32,394 bases of DNA from CAYVQF01 sp964454015 (GCA_964454015.1 CAYVQF010000062.1:1-32394); one strand, 5' to 3'. Shown: positions 1-8,660, numbered from the stretch's first letter. Made by a program: numbers and translations. The notes: a model not told the origin generated them from the letters alone.

Positions 1-51
1 GGGACGCGGGCCGGCGGGGGATGCCTCATGGGGGGACGCGGACCGGCGGGG
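1..51. repeat. Tandem 32-bp-period GC-rich repeat (left end)
   Basis: Two copies of a unit beginning CCGGCGGGG start at 11 and 43, giving a 32-bp period. The stretch between them reads GATGCCTCATGGGGGGA. The same unit, with the same period but in the opposite orientation, is found at 32222-32280. The array probably continues to the left of the window. No repeat family is recognised. Confidence 0.7.
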
Positions 52-92
52 CGCGCGCCCACGGAAAGAGCGGCAAGTCAGCGCCGCTCCCC

Positions 93-1328
93 TCAGATCC
101 AGTGCACCAGCATGAGGGCCACGACCCCGCCCGCCACCACCACGGGCGTGGCCACCAGACCAAAACGCAAATATTCGAAGTAGCCCAGGTCGTAGTGTTC
201 CCGCGCACTTTCGGCGACGATGATGTTGGCCACGGAGCCAATGAGGGTGAGGTTGCCCGCGGCGGTGGTGGTCCACCCCATGAGGGCCCAGGTCAGCTCG
301 CTGGCGTCGATCGCGGCCAGGTGGGGGCCGCTGACCAGGACCATGGGCACGTTGGAGACCAGGTTGGATCCGGCGACCATGAAGGCCGAGAAGGTCGCAA
401 AGCCCGCGCCGTCGCGGGTGTGGACCCAGTGACCGGCGGCGCCCCATAGGACGTCGACCCAGCCCACGGCGACCAGGCCGGCCACGACGATGAAGAGGCC
501 AGAGAAGAAGAGGAGTAGGGTCCAGTCGACCCGGTTGAAGACCGCCTGGGGATCGCGGCGCTCGGCCAGCAGGCGCACCAGGACCCCGCTGAGGGTGGTC
601 AGGCCGAGGTGGATGCCGGCGAAGTAGCCCACCAGGATCGCCAGGACAATGACGAGATCGAGGCGGAGGTAGGGCCCGATGGGGGTGCTCGGCTCGGCCG
701 CGGCCGCCGCGGCGCTGGCCTGCTGGCGCAGGCGCCGCCCATAGTAGAGGACCAGGAAGCCGTAGTTGATGACGAACCCCACCACCGCCGCCGGCAAGGA
801 GAGCCACAGAAAGCGGGCGAAAGAGATCCCGCTCATGGTGCCGATGAGCATGTTCTGGGGGTTCCCCACCAGAGTCGCCGCCGATCCCACGTTGGCCGAG
901 GTCGCCAAGGCGATGAGGTAGGGCGCCAGCGGCAGGCCGCGCTGACGGCAGATCGCCACCACCACGGGCGTCAGAAAGAGGCACACCGTGTCGTTCATCC
1001 ACAGCGCGCTCAGCCCGGCGCTGGCCCCGGAGAGGAGCAGGAGCAGGGCGTGGGGGCTCTGGCAGCGCCGCAGCACCAGCGCCGAAACCCAAGCGAAGAG
1101 GCCATCGCCCGCCAGGTAGCCCGTCAGCACCATGAGGCTGAACAGGAGGATGATGGTGTCGCCGTCGATGGCGCTCCACGCCGCCTCAGGGCTCAGCACG
1201 CCCAGGACCACCATCAGCACCGCGCCGGTGAGCGCCCCAGCCGGTCTCCCGATGGGCAGCAGCCGCAGGCGCCGCGTCGAGATCAACACGTAGGTCAGCA
1301 CAAAGACGAGGGCCGCAGTGGTCTGCAT
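93..1328 (-). CDS. ArsB/SLC13-like anion or Na+ transporter
   Basis: A 411-residue polytopic inner-membrane protein with about ten to twelve hydrophobic segments over its whole length. The motif SAATLVGNPQNMLIG near residue 165, preceded by an ALATSANVG stretch, matches the conserved hairpin of the ion transporter superfamily that holds ArsB, the P-protein/CitMHS permeases and SLC13 carriers. A related second half (AGSNLVSNVPMVLVSG, then WTTTAAGNLTLIGSVANIIV) gives the inverted-repeat symmetry expected of these proteins. Length is normal for the family. The substrate cannot be told from sequence: arsenite, dicarboxylates, sulfate or Na+/H+ exchange are all possible. There is no arsR or arsC nearby, so arsenic export is not favoured. 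The ATG at 1328 has no clear Shine-Dalgarno. It lies 136 bp downstream of the peroxiredoxin gene and may be transcribed separately. Confidence 0.85.
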   Translation of the reverse strand: MQTTAALVFVLTYVLISTRRLRLLPIGRPAGALTGAVLMVVLGVLSPEAAWSAIDGDTIILLFSLMVLTGYLAGDGLFAWVSALVLRRCQSPHALLLLLSGASAGLSALWMNDTVCLFLTPVVVAICRQRGLPLAPYLIALATSANVGSAATLVGNPQNMLIGTMSGISFARFLWLSLPAAVVGFVINYGFLVLYYGRRLRQQASAAAAAAEPSTPIGPYLRLDLVIVLAILVGYFAGIHLGLTTLSGVLVRLLAERRDPQAVFNRVDWTLLLFFSGLFIVVAGLVAVGWVDVLWGAAGHWVHTRDGAGFATFSAFMVAGSNLVSNVPMVLVSGPHLAAIDASELTWALMGWTTTAAGNLTLIGSVANIIVAESAREHYDLGYFEYLRFGLVATPVVVAGGVVALMLVHWI

Positions 1329-1464
1329 GGCGACGCTTGGCTCGCTGGGGGGTGAGGGCCACGGACGGCGTCAGGGCGACGCCCCGGCGGCGCACTCTGG
1401 CGCAGGTCGCGCCGGCGTTCAAGCGGCACCGAAGCGCCACTTCAGCCCGCGACTGCTCTCCCGC

Positions 1465-1947
1465 TCAGCCCTCGGCTCGCGCCGCCTCCAACGCGGCGAG
1501 CACCGCCGCCACGTGCCCTTTGACCTTGACGTTGCGCCACAGGCGCCGCACCTGCCCCGCGGGGTCGATCAAGAAGGTCGAGCGAATCACCCCCTGCGAC
1601 ACCTTGCCGTAGAGCTTCTTCTCGCCCCAGGCGCCATAAAGGTCGTGGACCGCGCCGTCAGGGTCGCTCAACAGCACGAAGTTCAGCGCGTACTTGGCGA
1701 TGAAACGCTCGTGACTCACCAGGCTATCGCGGCTCACCCCGACCACCCGCACCCCCAAGCTGGCGAGCTGGGACATGTTATCGCGAAAATCACAGGCCTC
1801 GGTGGTGCACCCCGAGGTGTTGTCCTTGGGGTAAAAATACAAGACCACCCACTGGCCGCGCAGCGCCGTCAGCCGCGTCTCGCCGCCATCGCTGTCGGGC
1901 AACGCAAATTCTGGCGCCGCCTGCCCCACTTCCACCACCGCTCCCAT
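1465..1947 (-). CDS. bcp: Thioredoxin-dependent peroxiredoxin, BCP/PrxQ type
   Basis: A 160-residue cytosolic peroxiredoxin that reduces H2O2 and organic hydroperoxides using thioredoxin. The active-site segment NTSGCTTEACDFRD places the peroxidatic Cys at residue 47 and the resolving Cys at 52, the CxxxxC spacing of atypical 2-Cys BCP/PrxQ proteins. VVLYFYPKDNTSGCT and the later STFLIDPAGQVRRLW are family signatures. Length is typical. The start was set at 1947 rather than the longer in-frame ATG at 1980 because GAGGAGAGAC lies directly upstream and the shortened N-terminus (MGAVVEVGQAAPEF) fits the family. It begins 33 bp after the DUF790 gene stop on the same strand, so the two are probably co-transcribed, which puts a peroxide-detoxifying enzyme beside a DNA-repair-type nuclease. 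Confidence 0.95.
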   Translation of the reverse strand: MGAVVEVGQAAPEFALPDSDGGETRLTALRGQWVVLYFYPKDNTSGCTTEACDFRDNMSQLASLGVRVVGVSRDSLVSHERFIAKYALNFVLLSDPDGAVHDLYGAWGEKKLYGKVSQGVIRSTFLIDPAGQVRRLWRNVKVKGHVAAVLAALEAARAEG

Positions 1948-1980
1948 GTCTCTCCTCCTCGGGCGCCACGGCGCCACCAC

Positions 1981-3234
1981 TCAGCCCGGCGCCACCAGCG
2001 GCACCCGGGCGACCTCCTCCAAGGTGGCCAGCACTTCCTTGGCACGCAAGACGCGTTTGAAGAAAATCACCGGCACCGAGAGCGCCGCCAGCTTGTGCTT
2101 GTCCACCCGCATGGCCTCACTCACGGCGAGCACCAGGTTGGGTGGCCCGCTGCGAGCCAAGAGCTCCAGCCGCCGCTGCAGGTAGTCGGCGCGCCAATAA
2201 CCCAATATCTCGAGATAAGCCTCGCGCCCACTGCTGCGATGGCGGATTTTGTAGTCTGGGATCCACAGGCCTTGGGCGCCCAGGGGCAGCCACAGGTCTT
2301 CCTGCGTGAGCTCCCATTCGTCTTGCGCCGCCGCGAAACGATCGACGAAGAGGCGGTGGATCTCGCTCTCCCCGGGATCGAAGCGCCCCGCCCCCGGCCA
2401 GGGCAGCTCCCCGGCCTCGATCTCGAAGGTGCGTCGGCTCTTGCTCGGACCCCAGGCGAGCTCCGCCACGGCCGTCCACCCGGGACAGCGCAGCAGGGTC
2501 GGGAGAAAGGAGGCCATCGACTTGGAGTACTTCTGGCCTTGGCTCAGCAAGGCCAGCGGCCCATCGACGGTGATGGCGTAGGCGACGCTGTCTGGCGCGG
2601 CGCCAGGGCGACGTTCGACCTGGTGCAGGAGCCCGTGGAACTTCATCCCCCGGAAGAGCGCCCGCAGCTCCCCCGGCGCGATGGCCCCGCCCTGCACCAC
2701 GATATGCAGCGACTTGGCGCGGGCCAGCACGCTCTGGGCCAGGGCCACGTTGTAGCGCTGCAGGAGCGCCTCGGGGGTGATGGCCTCGAAGTGGCGCACT
2801 TCTTGGGCGTCCCGCAGATCGGCATAGAGCCAGGCCTCGATGGCCTCTGGCGTCGCCGCCATCTCGGCCGCCACCGCTGCCAGGGCCTCCTCGCGCCAGC
2901 CCTCGCCCACCCGCACCGCGGCGACCCGTCGCGCCGCCGCCTCGCTGAAGACCCGCTCGCGCACCTGTACGGGATCGACGGGGCACACCATCTCGGCCTC
3001 CATGCGGGCCAAGAGCAAGTGCACCAGCCCCCGGGCCAAGCGGAAGGAGGGGCGACTGCCCTCGAGGACGCGCAGGGCCTCCTTGAGTTCCCCTTGGGTG
3101 CGGCCCAGATGCTCGGTGAAGCAGGCGATGAGCTCGGCGGCCACCTCCAAGCTCGGGCGGCTCTGGGTGCGCACGTAAGACGGGCGCAGGCGTTGACCGT
3201 CGTCGCGGACCCGCACCAAGGCTGTCGGTAACAT
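1981..3234 (-). CDS. DUF790 family nuclease (Bax1-like)
   Basis: A 417-residue protein of the DUF790 family. Archaeal members are Bax1, a nuclease partner of the XPB/Rad25 helicase, and bacterial members are often encoded next to an XPB-like helicase. The N-terminus (MLPTALVRVRDDGQRLRPSY) and the segment SKSMASFLPTLLRCPGW are family-like. The C-terminal third carries a restriction-endonuclease-like core: IPDYKI followed by AYLEILGYW, resembling a PD-(D/E)xK metal site. The start at 3234 was chosen over the ATG at 3282 because CAGGAAGCGCCC precedes it and it lies only 19 bp after the upstream gene's stop. No XPB gene is in the window, so the partner must be elsewhere or absent. The family call is fairly sure; activity is inferred. 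Confidence 0.85.
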   Translation of the reverse strand: MLPTALVRVRDDGQRLRPSYVRTQSRPSLEVAAELIACFTEHLGRTQGELKEALRVLEGSRPSFRLARGLVHLLLARMEAEMVCPVDPVQVRERVFSEAAARRVAAVRVGEGWREEALAAVAAEMAATPEAIEAWLYADLRDAQEVRHFEAITPEALLQRYNVALAQSVLARAKSLHIVVQGGAIAPGELRALFRGMKFHGLLHQVERRPGAAPDSVAYAITVDGPLALLSQGQKYSKSMASFLPTLLRCPGWTAVAELAWGPSKSRRTFEIEAGELPWPGAGRFDPGESEIHRLFVDRFAAAQDEWELTQEDLWLPLGAQGLWIPDYKIRHRSSGREAYLEILGYWRADYLQRRLELLARSGPPNLVLAVSEAMRVDKHKLAALSVPVIFFKRVLRAKEVLATLEEVARVPLVAPG

Positions 3235-3253
3235 GGGCGCTTCCTGGGTCGGC

Positions 3254-4306
3254 TCAGAGGTCACGGGCGCAGCGAAAGCCAACGGTGACGCTGCGATAGG
3301 TCGGGATCAGGCGGTTGCGGGTCACCAGGCGGAAGGGATCGTAGAGGTTGGTGAAATCGCCACCGCGCACCACCTTGCGCTCGCCCGTCTCTGGACCTCG
3401 CGGCCGCAGCCGCGGTGCCGAGCGGTAATAGGTGGCGTCGTACCAGTCGGCGACCCACTCGCCGACGTTGCCCCCCATGTCGTAGGCCCCAACGGGCGAG
3501 ACATCGCCCGTTTTCTCGCCGGAGAGGCAGGTGCGGCCGCTGCCGCAGCCGTCGTCTTTGTCTTTGCGACAGACCCGGTCGCAATGAGGCGGCGCGTTGC
3601 CCCACACATAAGTGTAGCCCTGGCCACCGCCGGCGGCCCGTTCCCACTCCGCTTCGGTGGGCAAGCGCTTGCCCGCCCAGGCGCAGTAGGTCGCCGCGCC
3701 ATCCCAGGCGACGCAGTTCATGGGGCGCCCGGCGCCATCGGCGCTGCCGTAATTGCAGCGCGGCTCCTCAGCGGCGGTCAAGAGCCCCGTCAGGGCGCAG
3801 GCGCCGGCGTCGACACAGCGCATGAAGTCGGCGACGCGCACCTCGTAGCGGTCGAGCCAAAAAGCGTCCAGCTCCACCCAGTGGGCCGGCTTCTCGTCGC
3901 TGACGGCCGTCTCGGCGCTGGAGCCCATCAGGAAGGCGCCGCCGCGCACCAAGACCATCTCGCGCCGGTCGGCACCGACGATCTCCGCCAAGGGCGGCTG
4001 GCACACCCCGTCCAAGCAGCGCATCTCGCCGCTGCAGTCTTGGGCGCCACGGCAGCTCGGCCGCTGGCAGCGATAGGCCAAGCACAGCTCGCCCTTGGCG
4101 CAGGTGTCGGCCGCGAGGCACTCCGGGGCCAAGCACGCGTTGCGCACGCACAGCTCACCGGCGGCACAGTTCTGGTCGACGTCGCAGAAAGTCGGCGCGG
4201 CGCCCGCGGTGGCGCCACCGGAGAGCAAGCCCACCATGATCACGGCGACCCCCACGGCCCCATGCGCTAACCTTCGTCGCCTCTGCGCTTTGTTTTGCAC
4301 CTGCAT
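3254..4306 (-). CDS. Exported SUMF1/FGE-domain protein with Cys-rich repeats
   Basis: A 350-residue exported protein. Residues 1-38 are a signal peptide with a very basic start (KAQRRRR) and a hydrophobic core ending near GAAP. Residues about 41-102 hold three or four short Cys repeats (pattern C..G.LC....C), common on secreted proteins of Myxococcota. Residues about 118-348 are a formylglycine-generating-enzyme/sulfatase-modifying-factor domain: VRGGAFLMGSS, AVSDEKPAHWVELDAF, RLPTEAEWERAA, GGNVGEWVADWY, VVRGGDF and the terminal VGFRCARDL. The two Cys that bind copper in true FGE, just after the (R)GGSF motif, are absent (the segment reads FTNLYDPFRLVTRNR), so it is probably not a sulfatase-maturing enzyme. 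The start at 4306 has GGAGGAGAACG upstream and is preferred over the ATG at 4339. It leads a probable operon with DUF790 and bcp. Confidence 0.9.
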   Translation of the reverse strand: MQVQNKAQRRRRLAHGAVGVAVIMVGLLSGGATAGAAPTFCDVDQNCAAGELCVRNACLAPECLAADTCAKGELCLAYRCQRPSCRGAQDCSGEMRCLDGVCQPPLAEIVGADRREMVLVRGGAFLMGSSAETAVSDEKPAHWVELDAFWLDRYEVRVADFMRCVDAGACALTGLLTAAEEPRCNYGSADGAGRPMNCVAWDGAATYCAWAGKRLPTEAEWERAAGGGQGYTYVWGNAPPHCDRVCRKDKDDGCGSGRTCLSGEKTGDVSPVGAYDMGGNVGEWVADWYDATYYRSAPRLRPRGPETGERKVVRGGDFTNLYDPFRLVTRNRLIPTYRSVTVGFRCARDL

Positions 4307-4485
4307 CGTTCTCCTCCGCACCCAGGTCGAGGGCCTCATCCTATGTCAATGCTCGCCCTTTGGAAAAGGCGCGCTCAGGCGACGGCGTCACGCCACCCAC
4401 CATAGCCAAAGGCGACCAATGTCGTTAGGGATGGATCGCACGACGGCGCGGCCGCCGTTGTACGAAGACTCTAACGCGACCCGCC

Positions 4486-5340
4486 ATGCTTGACCACAGC
4501 AACGAACGCAGCGTCGCCGCGGCCCCCTGGCCGCGGCCGCAGATCATCCTCGACCACCTGTGCTTCTACCACCGGGGCACGGACTTCGGCGACGCCTCGC
4601 TGCGCCACCCCACGGCGCCCCAGCGCCTGCGCGCTGCCGCCGCGGCCTTGGAGTTGGATCAGCTCGTCTACCTCAAGGCCGAGTTCACCAACCGCATCGC
4701 CTATCCCGCGGATCTCACGCCTCTGGTGCCGGGTGACACGGTGCTCCAGCTCACCCCCTTCGACGCCGAGGCCTTCCTCCTCGACCGCCCGCGCCGCGGC
4801 GTGCTCATCGCCAACGGCGACTGCGCCATCGGCGTTTTGAGCGATGGTCGCCAGGCGCTGGTCATGCACCTGGGCCTGGACTGCCTGTGGCGCGAAGACG
4901 GCTCGCCCACGGTGCTCCACCACGGGGTGGCGCACTTCGACACGGCGCCGGCGCAACTCTCCCTCTGGCTCGGCGGGGCCATCCAGGCGTGCTGCCACGG
5001 TTACCGCCTCACCACGCCGCGGGAACAGCGGCGCCACGCCGAGCTGGGCCAGCGCTACAGCCCGGCGGTGCTGCCAGGGCGAGTCCGCCACGGCCCGCGC
5101 CGCGGCGCCTTCGCCGTGGATCATCAGCGCCTGGCCATGGAGATCGCCGCCACGCTCGGCGTGGGCCGCATCGACGCCGACCGGCGCTGCACGGCCTGCG
5201 CCGGCTTGAGCGATCCCGATCGCCCGGGCTACGGCACCTTCTACTCCCACACCCGGGACCACGCGCAGGGGCGGGAGCGCAACTTCGCCCTGGTCGCCGT
5301 AGCCCGGGCGCAGGATGTGCGGGAGGGCGGCGCGCCATGA
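4486..5340 (+). CDS. YfiH/LACC1-family (Cu-oxidase_4) protein, divergent
   Basis: A 284-residue cytosolic protein resembling the YfiH/DUF152 family, whose members act as purine nucleoside phosphorylase/adenosine deaminase-type enzymes and were earlier called polyphenol oxidases. Matching segments are LIANGDCAIGVLSDGRQALVMHLG (residues about 107-130), which corresponds to the ADC...VHAGWRG core with C113 and H128, and the C-terminal CTACAGLSDPDRPGYGTFYS...GRERNFALVAV, which corresponds to cT...FFSyRr..GR. The upstream Q.HG motif that supplies the first metal-binding His appears to be replaced by LKAEFTNRI, so one of three metal ligands may be lost. The ATG at 4486 has no good ribosome site. 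It is transcribed divergently from the SUMF1-like gene across a 179-bp gap. The family call is moderate to good; enzyme activity is uncertain. Confidence 0.7.
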   Translation: MLDHSNERSVAAAPWPRPQIILDHLCFYHRGTDFGDASLRHPTAPQRLRAAAAALELDQLVYLKAEFTNRIAYPADLTPLVPGDTVLQLTPFDAEAFLLDRPRRGVLIANGDCAIGVLSDGRQALVMHLGLDCLWREDGSPTVLHHGVAHFDTAPAQLSLWLGGAIQACCHGYRLTTPREQRRHAELGQRYSPAVLPGRVRHGPRRGAFAVDHQRLAMEIAATLGVGRIDADRRCTACAGLSDPDRPGYGTFYSHTRDHAQGRERNFALVAVARAQDVREGGAP

Positions 5341-5483
5341 GCAGTGCCCCCGGCCTATGTCTCTGAAGACGGCGCCTGGGTGGCATACGCCTGGAAAGGT
5401 TAAGTCTGCCCCATGGGTGAGACAAGGATAGCACCACCTTGTCGCGGGTGTGCCACCTGCGTCTGGCGCGCCAAAAAAAACGC

Positions 5484-5512
5484 TTGACTTTTGCAATCTC
5501 GCTTCCTAGGGT
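5484..5512 (+). promoter_or_regulatory. Putative sigma-70-type promoter
   Basis: TTGACT at 5484-5489 matches five of six bases of a -35 box. A 17-bp spacer leads to TAGGGT at 5507-5512, a weak -10. It follows an A8 run at 5473-5480 and lies 44 bp before the ATG at 5557. This is the only good candidate in the 216-bp gap upstream of the beta-helix gene, and it also supports a start at 5557. Confidence 0.4.
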
Positions 5513-5556
5513 CGTATTCAGGCGAGCACTCCCACCCCCAAAGACGAGGTAGAACG

Positions 5557-8474
5557 ATGAAGACCAAGGTCCTTCCTTTTGCGTGGCTGGCTCTGTGTGG
5601 CGTCGTGGCGTGCGCCCCCCCCCCGAAGGCGAGGATGACGTCATGGCGGCGCGCCTCCACCCTGCGGATTACGGTGCCAGCATAAGCCTCTGGCGCGGGG
5701 AGGAAGTGATCGCAGCCGACTTTGCTGCGGTGGTGGCGCCCGGTGCTGTGCCCCCGGGGGCGCTCTTTGCCTGGACGCTGCGACCCGAGGTCGCGCCCGA
5801 CGCCGTGGCACCGACGCTGCGCTTCGATCTCGACGCCTTGTCGTTGCCCCCAGGGGTCGTGACCGATGAGCTCTACTTGGCCGAGCTGCGGCATGGGCGC
5901 TGGTTTCGGCTGCCCGGACAGCGCAATGATGGCCGCACCCTACAAGGACAGCTCGGCGATGGCGACACCTACGCGTTGCTGCCGGCACCTGCCGACGTCA
6001 GCGGCCATACGCAACAGTGGCTCGCCCATGGAATCAGCGTGCAGGCCAACGAGGCTGCCTGGGGCCGCCTCCAGGTGTCCGCTGGCAGTGTTTCTTTTTA
6101 CGGCCACTCGCCCGCGGGGAAGAACGTGACCTTTACCATGGCAGGCCTGCCCGTCGATGCTGCGCGCGAGGTCGTCCAGGAGGTGCAGGGGCAGCTCAGC
6201 GCCCAAGCCGTGGCGGCGACAGGCGAGCTGACGTGGTCGGTGGCGGCCGGTGAGGGGCGCCTGCTGTGGCTGCAACGCAGCGTCACCCCCGTCATCATTG
6301 GGAGCGCAGGCGCTCATAGTGACGCGTGCGCTCAGGTGGGCGTTCGCGATGGCGATGTGTGCACCCTGAGTGGCGATATCGTGGGCCCGGTGATGATCGT
6401 GGCCTCTGATCAGGTGCTTGACTGCGCCGGACACAGCATCTTGCAAGACAGCCTGGATCACGGCTCAGGCGTGGGCGTGCTGGTACCCGGACCGGCCCAA
6501 GGCCAAGCGGTGCTCGATGGAGTGGTGATCGTCAACTGCGTCATTGGCGCGCCCGGTGAGGCTTTCTGGCAGGGGATCTTGGTCGATGGCGCCACGGACG
6601 CCGTCGTGATGAACAACGTCCTGGCAGACAACCGCTACGGGGTCACGGTCTTGGCCACCCAAGACGCCCAGGTTCTTGGCAACGAGATCATCAGCGCCGA
6701 CTATGGTACCGGCATCCAGGCTTTGTCCTACCCGACGACGGGGACGGTGATCAGTGACAACACCGTGACCCTTGGCTATGCGGCAGTGGGCATCGAGCTG
6801 AGCGGCATGACCTCAGGCGAGATTTTGCCGGTGAGTGCGTCTTTGATCGCCTACAACACCATCGTCGGCGGCGCCAGCGCTGGCGGCCTCTTGTTGCGGA
6901 TCGCCGAAGACAACCACATCAAATCCAACACCATGCAGGGGGATGGTCAAGATCCCCTGGGGGTCGGCGTGTCCATCGGGGACTACGGGTGGCCCAACGC
7001 GCTGTGGTGGAACAGCATCGAGGCCGCCCAAGGGGCGCACGTGCTCGACGGTGCGGCTGAGCTTTCGCATGCGCAGCAGGGCAATTGGTGGGGACACGCC
7101 TGTCCGAACGCGCTCTTCGTGGCCGGCGTCGACAGCAACGAGTTGGATGTGGTTGACTCGTATCCCTATGCGGGCCCTGGTTATTGGCACTATGGCGCTG
7201 CGCCGGGCTGTGACACGACGCCACCCGACCCACCCCAGCTCGATGCGCCAGCGGCCGCGACGACCGTCATAGGCTTGCGGCCCGTCTTCGCAGGCAGCAC
7301 AGAACCCTTCGCGCTGGTGACCTTCAGCGAAGGGCAGGACGTGATCGGGGCGCTGCGGGCCAGCGCTGACGGCACCTTCATCTTCGTTCCCGAGGAGGAT
7401 TTGGACGACGGGGCGCATACCATCACCCTGACGGCCATGGACTACGCCGGCAACACGTCGACGGCCACGACCCGGAGCTTCTCTTTGCTCGAGGTGAGCC
7501 CGACGCAGCCCTTGTGGAACGGCGACAACACCTTTGCGGTGACGGCGGTAGTGGATTCGCCCAACCCCTTCTTTTCTCCCACTGAGAGCCACCAGATCCG
7601 AGTGAACCTCGACGCCACCAACGCCCGCGCTGGCGCGCCGCCTTCACGGGTCTATTTTGCGTTGAGTCGGCGCGTCATCGTCGATCCCGATACGGCCCAC
7701 GAGGTGTGGCGCTCCACGGTGGCGGCCGAAGTGAGCCACGCGGCGCCGGACCAAGTTGAGCTGCGTGACGCCTGGGATGGCATGGACAGCACCCTGGATC
7801 AGATGGCAGCCGCGGGGCGAGCTTACCCGGTGGAGATGGAGATCATCGTGGGCCGTCCGGCCATGGGCCGCTGTGGGCCAGGTGAGACGGCGATGACCTT
7901 CACCGACGCCGACATCAACGCGCTGATGATGGCTCTGCCCTCGGTACAGTGGTCTCTGTATCCCACCGGCTGTATCACCACGCGGATGGAGTGGAGCCTG
8001 GCGAACTTAGCGCCGCGGTTGCGCATTTTGGCAACCATACCTCCTTGGAACCCAATAACTTCACCAGCTAAGAATTGTGTTGAAGGACATCTTGCTTGTC
8101 TAGAGTCTCCACTTGCCTATTATGATAACGGTAATCGTTGTTTAGACTGCTCAGCGACCTGTGACTATTACTGTGGCCCACAAAGACCTGCCACCCACGA
8201 TTGCTTTTGGCCTACGAGAACTCATTGGGGGAACAAATTGCCATGCAATTATTTCTCGAGTTCCCCTGTCGTATCGCCCAAGTGGGACATGTGTCTATTG
8301 GAGGAAAAAATTCTCACCGATTGTTACTATGCCTGTTATTACCAGACTGGAGAAGATGATCCGAGGCCCAAGTTAAAAGAACTGTGCTTTCGCGAACAGA
8401 GTTCTGCCGGTACTTGTCAAGAGGTCGTGTCTAGGCGAAATTCGTCTTGGACTCATTGCACAGAGATGAAATGA
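5557..8474 (+). CDS. Beta-helix/Ig/FlgD-like lipoprotein, frame broken at a C10 tract
   Basis: The ATG at 5557 encodes MKTKVLPFAWLALCGVVAC, a lipoprotein signal peptide with lipobox Cys. As written this frame ends at 5685. The long downstream frame (open from 5583 to 8474) lacks a signal peptide and starts badly. The two frames meet in ten Cs at 5615-5624, and one extra C would fuse them as CAPPPPEGEDD, so I treat them as one gene. The downstream part has an N-terminal domain, right-handed beta-helix repeats (about 6310-7200, with repeated VIxNN and IxxNxI patterns), an Ig-like domain after DTTPPDPP (about 7210-7490), a FlgD-like Ig domain ending in a DAWDG segment (about 7530-7850), and a Cys-rich tail with 14 Cys in about 135 residues encoded in low-GC DNA. 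Likely an outer-surface or periplasmic lipoprotein; its role is unknown. GGTAGAACG precedes the ATG. Confidence 0.75.
5615..5624 (+). repeat. Poly-C (C10) tract inside coding start
   Basis: Ten consecutive Cs lie immediately after the lipobox Cys codon (5611-5613) of the beta-helix lipoprotein. Ten Cs keep signal peptide and body out of frame; eleven would join them. Such tracts are classic slipped-strand phase-variation sites and equally classic sequencing-error sites. Confidence 0.9.
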
Positions 8475-8660
8475 AACTATCGCCTTCCCAATCTGAGGTG
8501 TACCTATGCTCACCAAGAGGAAAGATCGTGTCAGGCCTTTGTTCACCATCTTGGCGTTACTGAGTTCTATCTCCTGTTCGCAGCTTGTACACGAAGAACC
8601 ACCTACTCCACCGGGGACAGGCGAAGAGGATTTCGCGAACATGGCAATTGAGGATGCTCA
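8030..8660. other. Low-GC patch across a gene junction
   Basis: Base composition drops abruptly near 8030. By hand count 8041-8160 is 52 of 120 G+C (43%), against 40 of 60 (67%) at 7861-7920. The patch covers the Cys-rich last 150 codons of the beta-helix lipoprotein, the 31-bp gap and the signal peptide and linker of the next gene, then composition returns to normal. The reading frames stay open through it. This looks like a recombined or recently acquired segment. Confidence 0.75.

Noticed and set aside
1..51. CRISPR-like array from the 32-bp period
   Set aside because: The repeat is the whole period with no unique spacers, only about two units, and no cas genes.
93..1328. Arsenite efflux pump ArsB
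   Set aside because: Fold similarity only; no arsR, arsC or arsA neighbour, so substrate is left open.
1318..3231. 637-residue open frame on the plus strand
   Set aside because: Antisense to bcp and the DUF790 gene; no recognisable motif.
3254..4306. Annotation as a true sulfatase-maturing formylglycine-generating enzyme
   Set aside because: The active-site Cys pair is missing and no sulfatase gene is nearby.
5465..5482. TGGCGCGCCA followed by A8 as a terminator
   Set aside because: The palindrome is short with no loop, and the A-run lies on the wrong side for either strand; it is better read as upstream promoter DNA.
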